Source: Bacteroidia bacterium (GTDB lineage Bacteria > Bacteroidota > Bacteroidia > Bacteroidales > Paludibacteraceae). Taken from it: 36,243 nucleotides of DNA. Of the stretch, positions 7,516-14,917 are shown piece after piece. A program made the translations under genes and the position numbers. The notes beneath the pieces are model-generated. The model saw nothing but the letters and a program-made list of their open reading frames with translations, was not told the DNA's origin and did no database searches. Positions within the stretch are counted from its first letter, which is position 1. Each line of letters opens with the position of its first letter. The stretch spans positions 1 through 36,243 of the forward strand of contig RZYM01000018.1 of NCBI GenBank assembly GCA_009930305.1. Reading direction: 5' to 3'.

Positions 7516-8838
7516 TTATTTGATTACATAAATAGTTCCTGCTCCAACGTTACCTTTTCTTTCTAAAATATTGAATTTTTCAATCAGTTCTTTTAGCTCT
7601 TTTGTTGCTGTGCCTTTTGAAACTTTACATATTTCTTGGTAATCTTTATTTGAGATTTCTCCTTTTTCTTTTACAAACAATACAGCCTTAATTTGTCTCT
7701 CATTTAGCTTTAATTTTGCCAAGGATTCTTTGTTGTAAATATCTTTTTTGAAGATAACCCAAAAATCTTTTCCATTATTTTGAAAATCAGGTTTCGGCAA
7801 ACCATATTCTTTGCATTGTTCAATAATCTTAATTGTGCCTCGTCCCCAAGATTCAACATATCCTGCTCTGAAAAAAGCATTAGCAATATCTGGATTGAAA
7901 GGAACAGATGAGTGTTTTTGCATTAAATTCTCTACTGTCCATTCTTCGGGTAATTGACCATAATTCCAAATCATAATTTTGTCGTCATAAACACTTATTT
8001 GAATTGGTGTGCCGACAGAATAATCTTTATGTGCGAGAGCATTTAATAAAGCTTCTCGAACTGCATCTTTCGGATATTCATATGTTTCAACTCGGTGGAT
8101 GCCTTCGTACGAGATAATTGCTTTGATGTATTTGGTAAAGAGTATTTCGATTGCCTTTTCAACTTGTTCAAATAGATTGCCTTTTATTTCATCTTGAAAT
8201 ATTAGTTCTGTATCTGTTTGAAAGTAACCAATTTTAATAAATGCTCCTGTGATATATATTTCAGGGTCGGGATGAAAAAGCAATATTGATGCTCGTTTTA
8301 AATATGATTTTTCTATTAATTTCAGGTTTTCAAGGATGTTAATATTGTCTTCGTTTAGGACACTTTCATCTATCCTTTTACTGATTATTGCTCTTTTTTT
8401 GAAGAAATCAAATGTTTCTTTTTTCAAATCATTAGCCGAAACATTTAGGACTGGAACACTGTCCCATTTTTTGCCTTTTCTCTCAAGCATAAATTTATCC
8501 AATGCAGCACCTTTCAATTCTTGTTTGGTACTTCCGCTTCTGTAATGATATTGTCCTTTGTAGTTTACTGGAAAAGGTTGTGGTTCAACAATTATTTCAA
8601 TGTAATATCCCTTTTCTGTTTCGTATAAATTAACATCAACCAATATGCCAAGAACGTCCCTTACTTTATTTGGAATATCTTCAAGAAGTTTTTTAGAATT
8701 AGTCAAACCAATGATTTCGCCATTATCGTTTTTCCCAATTATTATGCTACCTCCAGCTGCATTTGCAAAACCACAAATCCATTTAAGGTATTCATCTTTC
8801 CAACTTTCTTTCCATTCTATATTTTGACTCTCTTGCAT
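7516..8838 (-). CDS. AlbA_2/Schlafen-type ATP-binding protein with C-terminal HATPase-like and helix-turn-helix domains
   Basis: This 440-aa protein has the AlbA_2 (Schlafen core) domain at residues 1-125: QNIEWKESWKDEYLKWICGFANAAGGSIIIGKNDNG is its diagnostic start. Residues ~240-350 hold a histidine-kinase-like ATPase segment (AVREALLNALAHKDYS, then DDKIMIWNYGQLPEEW, then GYVESWGRGTIKI). Residues ~380-440 form a winged helix (ISNKDYQEICKVSKGTATKELKELIE). The family is often annotated as a RecG-like putative transcriptional regulator, and related proteins occur in defence islands. It is a single-gene cassette. A nucleic-acid-binding regulatory or defence role is inferred. Confidence 0.88.
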   Translation of the reverse strand: MQESQNIEWKESWKDEYLKWICGFANAAGGSIIIGKNDNGEIIGLTNSKKLLEDIPNKVRDVLGILVDVNLYETEKGYYIEIIVEPQPFPVNYKGQYHYRSGSTKQELKGAALDKFMLERKGKKWDSVPVLNVSANDLKKETFDFFKKRAIISKRIDESVLNEDNINILENLKLIEKSYLKRASILLFHPDPEIYITGAFIKIGYFQTDTELIFQDEIKGNLFEQVEKAIEILFTKYIKAIISYEGIHRVETYEYPKDAVREALLNALAHKDYSVGTPIQISVYDDKIMIWNYGQLPEEWTVENLMQKHSSVPFNPDIANAFFRAGYVESWGRGTIKIIEQCKEYGLPKPDFQNNGKDFWVIFKKDIYNKESLAKLKLNERQIKAVLFVKEKGEISNKDYQEICKVSKGTATKELKELIEKFNILERKGNVGAGTIYVIK

Positions 8839-8931
8839 ATTCTTTTTTACTGCAAAAATACTGTTTTTATATTAGTTACAGAAATTCAAATAGATGTGAT
8901 ATTCTCATTGAAAGTGCACTGTTTTTCCCTT

Positions 8932-8952
8932 ACCCATAACGTTTGTTGGCAA
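8932..8952. repeat. Minimal attC-like site (both boxes, no palindromic interior)
   Basis: The sequence CCCATAACGTTTGTTGGCAA has the left box (CCATAACG) directly joined to the right box (TTTGTTGGC). It looks as if the hairpin interior was deleted precisely. The right box is also the outer end of repeat unit U2. Confidence 0.5.
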
Positions 8953-9155
8953 CTGGTGTTCATTCTTTATCCTATTAATCATCAAATATATATCATTTTT
9001 TTTCATCTACAAACCTATTAAGATGAATTGTTTTTCAATCAGGGTGGATGGTGCGTCGGCGGTTTTATTATCTTTAACGTGGGGCTTTTAAATCCTTTCA
9101 AGTTACACGAATATTTCCATGCGGGTGGGTTTTGTGCGAATTGCAAATGTGCTTG
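8945..9155 (-). repeat. Repeat unit U2, minus orientation, partly eroded
   Basis: It starts with GTTGGCAACTGGTGTTCATTC, identical over 21 bp to the start of U4 at 27248, and ends with the right arm of the cruciform hairpin (GAATTGCAAATGTGCTT, about 9137-9153). The opposite hairpin arm is lost. With U3 it brackets the LysR/DUF1573/rhodanese block in inverted orientation. The rest of 8839-9229 shows no convincing gene. Confidence 0.55.
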
Positions 9156-9229
9156 GACTTGTTGCTCCGTAGAGCGACTTGATATAAGTCTTTGTGTCAA
9201 AAGCTATATCAACTAAGCCAGTGTTTTCT

Positions 9230-9460
9230 TTATATATATAAGATGTCGTTTCTCGAAATACGGGAATTGCTTAATGGTGTTGTGGCTGTTACAACTGCTG
9301 TATTCTTTGCTTTTAAATCATTATACAGGGTTTGTAATGTGGTTAATTTGATAATAGATTTTGATGGGTTGTAGGTCGTACCGTATCCTGTAACGAATGA
9401 AATTAAATCATCAAGGTTCGCTACATTTTTTGCGTGTCCTGTTTCTGATGTACTTGCCAT
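9230..9460 (-). pseudogene. Truncated conserved Bacteroidota protein
   Basis: The 76-aa product starts MASTSETGHAKNVANLDDLI, a recognisable N-terminus of a Bacteroidota-restricted hypothetical family whose members, as I recall, are about 200 aa. It breaks off after LSNSRISRNDILY, so only the N-terminal third remains. The 3' end runs into eroded repeat sequence. Function unknown; probably not functional. Confidence 0.6.
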
Positions 9461-9525
9461 AGTTGAGATATTAAAGGGTTAGATTTTTTAAAAAAAGAAG
9501 TCTTTATATTTAAATCTATAGTATT

Positions 9526-10071
9526 CTATTTCTTATCTAAATAAAATTCAACAGGATTGGTTGCTGCATTAAGTTCTCGCAGTTTAATGCTTTTTATTTC
9601 TCCTAGGAAATTATAGATAGGAAAACCTGCATTAATCCAATATTCAAGACCTATATGGGATTTTACATTTTTGTAGCCCATTCGTTTTAGGGTTTTGACT
9701 ACTAAGGCCGAACGGTTTCCTTTTAAGCAATAGACAATTATTTCTGCATTTGGGTCTCGTAAAGTACGAGCTAATGTAAATTCTACAACACCTCGGTCTA
9801 ACCATGTTGCTCCTTTAAGATGTCCTGCGTCGTATTCATCTTTACCACGCACATCAATTAAAATAAGTTTTGGATTAGCATTAATGTGTTGTATTAATTC
9901 GTCATTACCAATAAAATCAACACCCTCGCGCGCATCTTTTATAAGTTGCTGAATAGTCATGAGTGGCTGAGCAGTGTCAAGAACATTAACTGTACTGCTT
10001 TGATTGTTTTGTGAATAACACAATTCCATTGCAAATAGCATGGTAAACAAGAAAAAGAATATTCTTTTCAT
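9526..10071 (-). CDS. Exported rhodanese-domain protein
   Basis: About 181 aa from MKRIFFFLFTMLFAMELCYS, a Sec signal peptide, so it is periplasmic. I chose this start over an upstream in-frame ATG (10119) because it puts the signal peptide at the N-terminus. The rhodanese domain covers residues ~45-150: LILIDVRGKDEYDAGHLKGA (CH2A-like) and active-site loop VYCLKGNRS with the catalytic Cys and a Cys-x5-Ser spacing. A single-domain rhodanese of this type carries persulfide sulfur or binds a partner. It is downstream of a DUF1573 gene on the same strand, and both diverge from a LysR regulator. Confidence 0.9.
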   Translation of the reverse strand: MKRIFFFLFTMLFAMELCYSQNNQSSTVNVLDTAQPLMTIQQLIKDAREGVDFIGNDELIQHINANPKLILIDVRGKDEYDAGHLKGATWLDRGVVEFTLARTLRDPNAEIIVYCLKGNRSALVVKTLKRMGYKNVKSHIGLEYWINAGFPIYNFLGEIKSIKLRELNAATNPVEFYLDKK

Positions 10072-10155
10072 TTCTTTAAAATTTAAGTTAAATACTGATT
10101 TATGAGTTTTAAACTCCAAGAAGTTTTGCTGGTCATCATGGATTGCATGATTATT

Positions 10156-10566
10156 CTACTTATTTTCTTTTCGAACAACATTTCCTTTGATAATTAATAC
10201 CACTGTGTTTTCTGTGGAATTATTATTGACAGTAATAGTTTTGTTAAATACATCAGGTCTATTTTCGGGATTATAGGTTACTTTAACAAAACCTTTTTTG
10301 CCTGGTGCAATTGGTGTTTTGCTCCATTCGGATACAGCACAGCCACAAGAACCATGCACATTTGTAATAAATAAAACAGTTTTCCCTGTGTTGGTTACTT
10401 CAAAGGTGTGACTAACTTTTCCATCGGTTTCGATAATGCTTTCGAAGTCATATATAGCCTCGGAAAATGTAATAACTGGTTTAAGAGTTTGATTCTCTTC
10501 TAATTCTTGCGAGTAAGCAAAAGTACATACATTCGCAAAAAGCAGCATAAATAATAATTTTCTCAT
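10156..10566 (-). CDS. Exported DUF1573-domain protein
   Basis: About 136 aa from MRKLLFMLLFANVCTFAYSQ (signal peptide). The DUF1573 domain follows: SHTFEVTNTGKTVLFI, the conserved GSCGC motif, APGKKGFVKVTYNP, and a final strand TVVLIIKGNV. DUF1573 is an immunoglobulin-like exported domain widespread in Bacteroidota; its function is not established. It is the first gene of a short minus-strand operon with the rhodanese and is divergent from the LysR gene across a ~100-bp control region. Confidence 0.92.
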   Translation of the reverse strand: MRKLLFMLLFANVCTFAYSQELEENQTLKPVITFSEAIYDFESIIETDGKVSHTFEVTNTGKTVLFITNVHGSCGCAVSEWSKTPIAPGKKGFVKVTYNPENRPDVFNKTITVNNNSTENTVVLIIKGNVVRKENK

Positions 10567-10670
10567 ATTAGCAAATTTCAAGTTTTTAATTACTTTTGCA
10601 AAGTAAAGTAATCGAATAATCAAATCAAAACGGTTTTATTCGATTGTATAAATCGTAAAAATTGATAATG
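10567..10670. promoter_or_regulatory. Divergent control region with LysR-type operator candidate
   Basis: Between the DUF1573 and LysR genes is a palindrome CGATTgtataAATCG (10641-10655), which fits the T-N11-A style of LysR boxes. CGAATAA (10612-10618) pairs with TTATTCG (10637-10643), giving overlapping dyads. A TTACTTTGC stretch on the minus strand (about 10597-10605) resembles a -7 element for DUF1573. Confidence 0.5.
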
Positions 10671-11570
10671 ATGGAATTTAGAGAATTAAAGACATTTCAA
10701 GTGGTAGCCAATTTGTTAAGTTTTAATAAAGCGGCTCATGTATTGAATTATGCTCAATCAACTGTTTCATCCCAGATTCAGTCGTTGGAAAACAGTTTGA
10801 GAGAAACATTATTTATCAGGTCCGGGAATAGAATTTCTCTGACTCCTTCGGGGGTGAAGTTGCTTAAATATACCCAGCGTCTAATTAGTCTTGAAAATGA
10901 GATTCTAAGTAGTTTTAAGAATTTAGATGAAACAACAGGAAATCTAATCATAAAAACGCCTCATTCGGTTGCTGCGTATTATTTACCACCTATTATTAAA
11001 GAATTCCAATTGAAATTTCCTAATATTGGTTTTGACTTTGACGGATGCGTGGGGTACAATGTGAATGATATTTTTAATGCTGGGTTAATAGATATTGCGT
11101 TCCTTTTTTGTGATAAATTCAGTGATAAACTTTTGCATGTTGAAGAATTGACCAAGGTGGAACTTGTTTTTGTATTAAATTCGCAAGATGATGTGTTTAC
11201 GGGTACGATAAATTCCGTAAACGATTTTCATGATAAAACGCTATTATTATCAAAGTCGGATTGCAGTTACCGAATGATTTTTGAGAAAATGCTTATAGAA
11301 GCTAATGTGAAATTAAAGAAAACTCTGGAAGTCAATAGTCCTGAAGCCGTAAAGAAGATGTTATTGACAGGCTGTAACGGCATTGCTTTATTGCCGAGGA
11401 TAGCTGTAGAACATGAACTGTCAGACGGCTCTTTAAAAAGTTTAAAATGGAAGGGGCCAGCTTTCAATGCAAAGTTGTATATGATATGGAAAAAAGACAA
11501 ATATCAAACAGAAGCAGCCAAGGCATTTATTGATACTGTTAAAGTTTCTTTTGGGAAAATGATTGTTTAA
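10671..11570 (+). CDS. LysR-family transcriptional regulator
   Basis: About 300 aa. The N-terminal winged helix-turn-helix (residues 1-60: FRELKTFQVVANLLSFNKAA, then AQSTVSSQIQSLE) is canonical LysR. The effector-binding domain (90-295) has the usual periplasmic-binding-like fold, including the VKKMLLTGCNGIALLPRIAV segment. I prefer the ATG at 10671 (MEFRELKTF); one at 10668 is also possible. It is the only plus-strand gene in the cassette interior and probably regulates the divergent DUF1573-rhodanese pair. The co-inducer is unknown; the rhodanese neighbour hints at sulfur compounds (inference). Confidence 0.93.
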   Translation: MEFRELKTFQVVANLLSFNKAAHVLNYAQSTVSSQIQSLENSLRETLFIRSGNRISLTPSGVKLLKYTQRLISLENEILSSFKNLDETTGNLIIKTPHSVAAYYLPPIIKEFQLKFPNIGFDFDGCVGYNVNDIFNAGLIDIAFLFCDKFSDKLLHVEELTKVELVFVLNSQDDVFTGTINSVNDFHDKTLLLSKSDCSYRMIFEKMLIEANVKLKKTLEVNSPEAVKKMLLTGCNGIALLPRIAVEHELSDGSLKSLKWKGPAFNAKLYMIWKKDKYQTEAAKAFIDTVKVSFGKMIV

Positions 11571-11572
11571 AA

Positions 11573-11796
11573 TTGCACTCTTTGGCAAAGCTTTGCCTTC
11601 AGCGTGGTTTGTGGGGCTTTGCCAATGTGTGCAATGTGAATAAAGTTTCTTCTTCTTTTTGCGGGTGGGAGAAAAAAAAACAAAATAAATTTCCATCAAA
11701 TTTGTATTGTCCAGTCAAAAAGCTAAATCCTTTCTTATTTCAATTTATCACTATCGTATCTGTCTGTTCGTCTGTCTTTTTACAGTTGTTGCCAAC
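11573..11796 (+). repeat. Repeat unit U3 (cruciform hairpin plus leader), plus orientation
   Basis: The hairpin at 11573-11634 starts 3 bp after the LysR stop. Arms TTGCACTCTTTGGCAAAGC and GCTTTGCCAATGTGTGCAA differ in sequence from other copies but still pair. A leader of about 155 bp follows, strongly similar to U5 (shared acaaaataaatttccatcaa, tttatcactatcgtatctg and TTGTTGCCAACG). Confidence 0.75.
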
Positions 11797-11876
11797 GTTC
11801 CGCGAATATGCGAAGTTGGCAGCAGGCCAATTTGAGTGAAGCCGAAGGCGGAACCGCATATTCGCTGTTATATCCC
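11791..11876. repeat. attC-like palindrome
   Basis: Boxes GCCAACG (11791) and TGTTATATC. The 11-bp arms are perfect: GCGAATATGCG (11802-11812) and CGCATATTCGC (11855-11865). Confidence 0.75.
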
Positions 11877-11910
11877 AGTTTTTGTTTTTGGACATCTTCG
11901 ATTTTATCCT

Positions 11911-11943
11911 CAGCCAAATCCATGGATGTATTTGGCTGCATTT
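11911..11943 (+). terminator. Hairpin terminator candidate
   Basis: A perfect 9-bp stem, CAGCCAAAT (11911-11919) with ATTTGGCTG (11930-11938), is followed by CATTTTTCC on the plus strand. It lies between the convergent LysR side and the TfoX-like gene. Confidence 0.45.
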
Positions 11944-11970
11944 TTCCACTAATATTTCTCAGTATGTAAA

Positions 11971-12297
11971 TTACATATTCGTCTTTCTTTTCTTTTTCAC
12001 TGGTACTTTAATTACTTTTTCAAGCTTCTCTATAATATTACTAAAGGATTCCTCATCTTCAACATCGACTAAATAATGTTCTTTTGCTCCATTATAAGGA
12101 AATCCGCTTTCCTCATCTTTAATAAATGGCTTTATACAATCTAATTTCTTTGCATAAACTGTATTATCACATACCAGCAATATTGGTTTATCATTTACGT
12201 AAACCATATATTCTCCAAACATTTTCCTATATCTTTTATTCCATCTATTATCAATCTGATCAAAGACGAACTCTATATATTCAGGTGTTGTTGCCAT
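11971..12297 (-). CDS. TfoX/Sxy N-terminal-domain protein
   Basis: This 108-aa protein matches the stand-alone TfoX N-terminal domain: FVFDQIDNRWNKRYRKMFGEYMVYVNDKPILLVCDNTVYAK, with the conserved KMFGEYMVY and a later PYNGAKEHYLVDVED. The C-terminus is basic (PVKKKRKTNM). Domains of this kind are related to the competence regulator Sxy, but stand-alone versions have no firm function. It lies 10 bp downstream of the VOC gene on the same strand and is probably co-transcribed. The pair is bracketed by an inverted TTTTTGTTTTTGGACA repeat (about 11880-11895 and 12801-12816). Confidence 0.88.
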   Translation of the reverse strand: MATTPEYIEFVFDQIDNRWNKRYRKMFGEYMVYVNDKPILLVCDNTVYAKKLDCIKPFIKDEESGFPYNGAKEHYLVDVEDEESFSNIIEKLEKVIKVPVKKKRKTNM

Positions 12298-12307
12298 ATA
12301 AATCTAT

Positions 12308-12700
12308 TTAATCCTTTTGAAATGAACCTATTTCAATTAAATTTCCTTCAGGATCTGCAATATAACACGTTCTTTGTCCCCAAGGTTCTGTTGTAGGTTT
12401 AAGAACAGATATCGCTCCTTTCTTAATTACTTCTTCATATGTTCTATCGACAGCGCTATAATTTTCAACGCCTAAAGCAATTTCACTATGACCGTTTAAT
12501 TTCTTTACATACTCAAAACTTTGATTCACCATTTTCTCAAAATCAGTTCTTCTATAGAGCAAGAATAATGTTTCGTCTTTTTCTAAATACACATTAGTTG
12601 CATTTTCATCTTCTTTGATTTCAAATCCTAAAACATCTCTGTAAAAACGTACCATCACTGACATATCTTTCACAAAGATTCCAAATCCTTCTAATTTCAT
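12308..12700 (-). CDS. VOC-family (glyoxalase/bleomycin-resistance-like) protein
   Basis: This 130-aa protein has two beta-alpha-beta-beta-beta modules of the vicinal oxygen chelate fold: MKLEGFGIFVKDMSVMVRFY, then FYRDVLGFEI, then HSEIALGV, and finally WGQRTCYIADPEGNLIEIGS. The final DPEGNLIEI supplies the usual metal-ligand Glu. Substrate unknown. Upstream is a strong Shine-Dalgarno AGAGGTGAT 5-6 bases from the ATG, rare in Bacteroidota, and a 9-bp inverted repeat. It was plausibly acquired from an SD-using lineage such as Bacillota. Confidence 0.9.
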   Translation of the reverse strand: MKLEGFGIFVKDMSVMVRFYRDVLGFEIKEDENATNVYLEKDETLFLLYRRTDFEKMVNQSFEYVKKLNGHSEIALGVENYSAVDRTYEEVIKKGAISVLKPTTEPWGQRTCYIADPEGNLIEIGSFQKD

Positions 12701-12703
12701 ATT

Positions 12704-12748
12704 ATCACCTCTATTTTATTTATTATTGAACATTGATTATTCAATAAT
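12704..12748 (-). promoter_or_regulatory. Strong Shine-Dalgarno and inverted-repeat operator upstream of VOC gene
   Basis: On the minus strand AGAGGTGAT precedes the ATG. ATTATTGAA (12722-12730) and TTCAATAAT (12740-12748) are perfect 9-bp arms with a 9-bp spacer in the promoter position. Confidence 0.5.
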
Positions 12749-12769
12749 TTTAAAACTACCTTTTCAACC

Positions 12770-12838
12770 TGACACGGATGTCGGGTTTCGGTTTCATCTG
12801 TCCAAAAACAAAAATTTGATATACCGCGTGTTGTGTGC
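12770..12838. repeat. Damaged attC-like element
   Basis: The right arm ATATACCGCGTGTTGTGTGC (12819-12838) matches the 27125/23471 subfamily. The expected left arm is replaced by a small unrelated hairpin (CCTGACAcggaTGTCGGG). Confidence 0.45.
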
Positions 12839-12840
12839 AG

Positions 12841-13239
12841 TTATTCTTTTGTTATCTCATTATAATCAAAGAATATTTTAGTACAACTGTCTTGTTTTAC
12901 GTTTAATGTACCTGTCCAATATCCTATTAAATTTTTATTTGTTCCGCAATAACATTCCGCTTTATAATTATATTCCCCAATTGGTTTATTTACAGTCAAA
13001 CAATTTTCAGCACCACAATTTGGAATACTATCATATGGTTGAAAATCTATATTTAAAGTTCCAATTGTATTTGAGTTTAAGCTAACTTTTACTTCTATTG
13101 GTCCACAATTGAGCATATCTGTAAATTTCCAAAACACAATTTCACCTGTTTGTGTTTCAGGCTCTTTATCACAGCTTTGAAGAGTACTCATTATAAAAAA
13201 CAAGCTTAATATTATATAGTTCATAGTTCTGGTTTTCAT
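12841..13239 (-). CDS. Small predicted lipoprotein, unknown function
   Basis: A 132-aa protein with a type II signal peptide: MKTRTMNYIILSLFFIM then lipobox LQSC, with the lipidated Cys at about residue 23. The mature part has six cysteines (NCGP, NCGAENC, CYCG, DSC), suggesting disulfides, and a beta-rich pattern (GTLNIDFQPY, GYWTGTLNV). Its start overlaps the upstream T9SS-tail ORF by 4 bases. I do not recognise the family. Confidence 0.65.
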   Translation of the reverse strand: MKTRTMNYIILSLFFIMSTLQSCDKEPETQTGEIVFWKFTDMLNCGPIEVKVSLNSNTIGTLNIDFQPYDSIPNCGAENCLTVNKPIGEYNYKAECYCGTNKNLIGYWTGTLNVKQDSCTKIFFDYNEITKE

Positions 13240-13538
13240 TGTTTTATCAATTTAATGGTTAACGTCTTATTGTTGCTGAATACTTTTAAAACATAAATTC
13301 CCGAAGGTTGGTCAGATAAATCAATGACCCACTTATTAGAAACAATATTATCATGTATAATTAGGCTGCCATTAGAATTATATACAGAAATCTGAACTTG
13401 AGTTTTATCGTTACTAATAAAATAAAACAAACCAGTACTCGGATTAGGGTATATTTTAATATTCTCTAATAATTCAGTAATTTCTGTTTCTTCAACTTGA
13501 GTTATTTGTGATGTGGAATTTTCAATCTTTGCCGACAA
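13236..13538 (-). pseudogene. T9SS sorting-domain protein, 5'-truncated
   Basis: Residues ~25-100 are a complete type A Por-secretion C-terminal sorting domain: IKIYPNPSTGLFYF, then VQISVYNSNGSLI, then DLSDQPSGIYVLKV and a final KLIKQ. Nothing of the expected cargo domain or signal peptide precedes it; the ORF instead begins inside the neighbouring truncated gene. It is the tail of a larger exported protein joined to foreign sequence at about 13535-13545. Confidence 0.75.
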
Positions 13539-13966
13539 CTTGTTTGGCGCCGGAATTGAATTTGTATTCGTTCATAACGGCGATAACCAAATATTCCACC
13601 TCAAACATCATACACGCTTGAAAAATATCTTTCAAAAATTGGTTGTTGCAGACAGCACGACCGGCTTCAACTTCAATCACGATTTTTCCATCTGCACTCA
13701 ACGCATCTGCAAGGAAGGATTTATCAACCTCATTGTTTTCGCCGAATAAAACGGGCACGTCAATTTTTTCATCTTTGCCTTTGCCAGTTTCAACGGCAAA
13801 ACCGAGTTGTTCTAAATGTGGACGAACCAATGCAAGCACATCATTTGAAACAAAATGTGTGTGGTCTTGCTCCAATTGCGGTTCAATCTGCTTAAAAACA
13901 ATCAATAATCGACTTTATTTCAGGCGTAACACCCTGCGAACGAGGAAAGAATTGGTAATTTATCAT
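13522..13966 (-). pseudogene. Restriction-endonuclease-like protein, frameshifted and 3'-truncated
   Basis: Translation from the ATG at 13966 gives MINYQFFPRSQGVTPEIKSI, then shifts frame at a T5 run (about 13893-13897) into FKQIEPQLEQDHTHFVSNDV. The body has VPVLFGENNEVDKSFLADAL, GKIVIEVEAGRAV and EVEYLVIAVMNEYKFNSGA, resembling PD-(D/E)XK-like proteins (Asp...Glu-x-Glu). The reading breaks into the T9SS tail sequence after YKFNSGA, so the C-terminus is lost. Two lesions make it non-functional. The nuclease link is tentative. Confidence 0.6.
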
Positions 13967-14088
13967 AGCTTGCTGTAATTTAATTGTTCAATAATTTTCT
14001 CAAAACTTTCTGCTACCAGATTTTCATCAGGTATTGTAGCATAAGCGATTGCAGGCAACTCTGTTTTGTTTCCGTGCAGTTCTGTCAT
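13963..14088 (-). CDS. Small ORF between DUF6088 gene and nuclease-like remnant
   Basis: A 41-aa reading frame, MTELHGNKTELPAIAYATIP..., whose ATG overlaps the DUF6088 stop (ATGA) and whose TGA overlaps the next ATG (13966). Coupling at both ends suggests a real gene or the remnant of one. No homology recognised. Confidence 0.4.
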   Translation of the reverse strand: MTELHGNKTELPAIAYATIPDENLVAESFEKIIEQLNYSKL

Positions 14089-14567
14089 TTGATATTCCAT
14101 TTTGATTTGTAGGGAAGAGTTTTTTCTGAAATAGGCAACTTGTATTCGGTTACACCATTTAGTGATTTTTCAAGTTTTGAGAGCAAAGGAACTTCAACTC
14201 CGATATCTTCCAATATTGCACCGCACAAGGCACGTACATAATTAGTGTATTTTATTGCAAGTGTGGCAAATGCAGTTTGTTGTTCCACCGAAAGACCGCG
14301 CACAATTTCTTTGATTTTACCATTTTGCTCAATAAAGTCTTTGGCTATCTGATATGCAGAAGGTTTTAATTCGCCAAACTGCGTGCGTCGCGGTTTGTAG
14401 AATTTACCTTTCGATAGTTTAGTTATTTTTCCCGCCGTCGCCAGCGTATTTAACGCCTTGACTACTGTATTCTTTTGTTTCGCCTCCACATTGAAATCCG
14501 CGCAGGTGAATACATAATCAGACGGCAGCCTATCTATTGTATTTGCTACTAATTCAGCTATTTTCAT
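14085..14567 (-). CDS. DUF6088-family (AbiEi-like) regulator, probably with internal deletion
   Basis: About 160 aa from MKIAELVANTIDRLPSDYVF, preferred over an upstream in-frame start because promoter and operator lie just upstream of it. Residues 1-65 are a winged helix (NTVVKALNTLATAGKITKLSKGKFY), as in DUF6088/AbiEi-like antitoxins. The end (LSVEQQTAFATLAIKYTNYVRALCGAILEDIG...WNIK) is also DUF6088-like. The middle segment that family members normally carry (a LTGYSVYN-type motif) is missing between IEQNGKI and KEIVRG, suggesting an in-frame deletion of roughly 70 residues. No AbiEii partner follows. Confidence 0.72.
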   Translation of the reverse strand: MKIAELVANTIDRLPSDYVFTCADFNVEAKQKNTVVKALNTLATAGKITKLSKGKFYKPRRTQFGELKPSAYQIAKDFIEQNGKIKEIVRGLSVEQQTAFATLAIKYTNYVRALCGAILEDIGVEVPLLSKLEKSLNGVTEYKLPISEKTLPYKSKWNIK

Positions 14568-14583
14568 TGCTTTATATTTGTGA

Positions 14584-14622
14584 CAAAGATAATATTTTTT
14601 CACGTTTTTTACGTAAAAAACG
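14584..14622 (-). promoter_or_regulatory. Promoter and perfect palindromic operator of the DUF6088 gene
   Basis: The minus strand has TATCTTTG (14584-14591, TAnnTTTG -7 consensus). Just upstream is a perfect 20-bp palindrome, cgttttttacgtaaaaaacg (14603-14622), between the -7 and -33 positions, an ideal place for autorepression. Confidence 0.65.
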
Positions 14623-14680
14623 GGATTTTTAGAATGCAATATAAAAAGTCGCAACTAATTCTTTCATAAAGAACCATTTG

Positions 14681-14917
14681 CACGACAATTGTAGCGGAAG
14701 AACGCTTAATAAATGTGTTTACACCTTTAAAGTTCAAGCTGTCATTCTGAAAATCATTTAGAAAATCACATCTCTCGTCAACTTCGGCAATTCATCGGCG
14801 AACATATCTTTGACAGACTAATGATAGCCGCTATGTCGTTTATTAAACTTGCCCATGAGATCGAAACACGAACTTCACCCACCATTGCCTATTAGACATT
14901 GTTGTGTGTAGTTGTTT
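14681..14917. repeat. Long attC-like repeat RB, copy 1
   Basis: This 237-bp element is about 95% identical (12 differences by eye) to 22299-22535. Its right end (CGAACTTCACCCACCATTG...ATTGTTGTG) is homologous to the right arm of the 4036 element. Both copies sit just downstream of a membrane-protein gene read on the minus strand. Confidence 0.75.

Noticed and set aside
8824..9374. Several short plus-strand ORFs
   Set aside because: They lie in eroded repeat U2 or antisense to the truncated gene at 9230-9460; low complexity and no recognisable domain.
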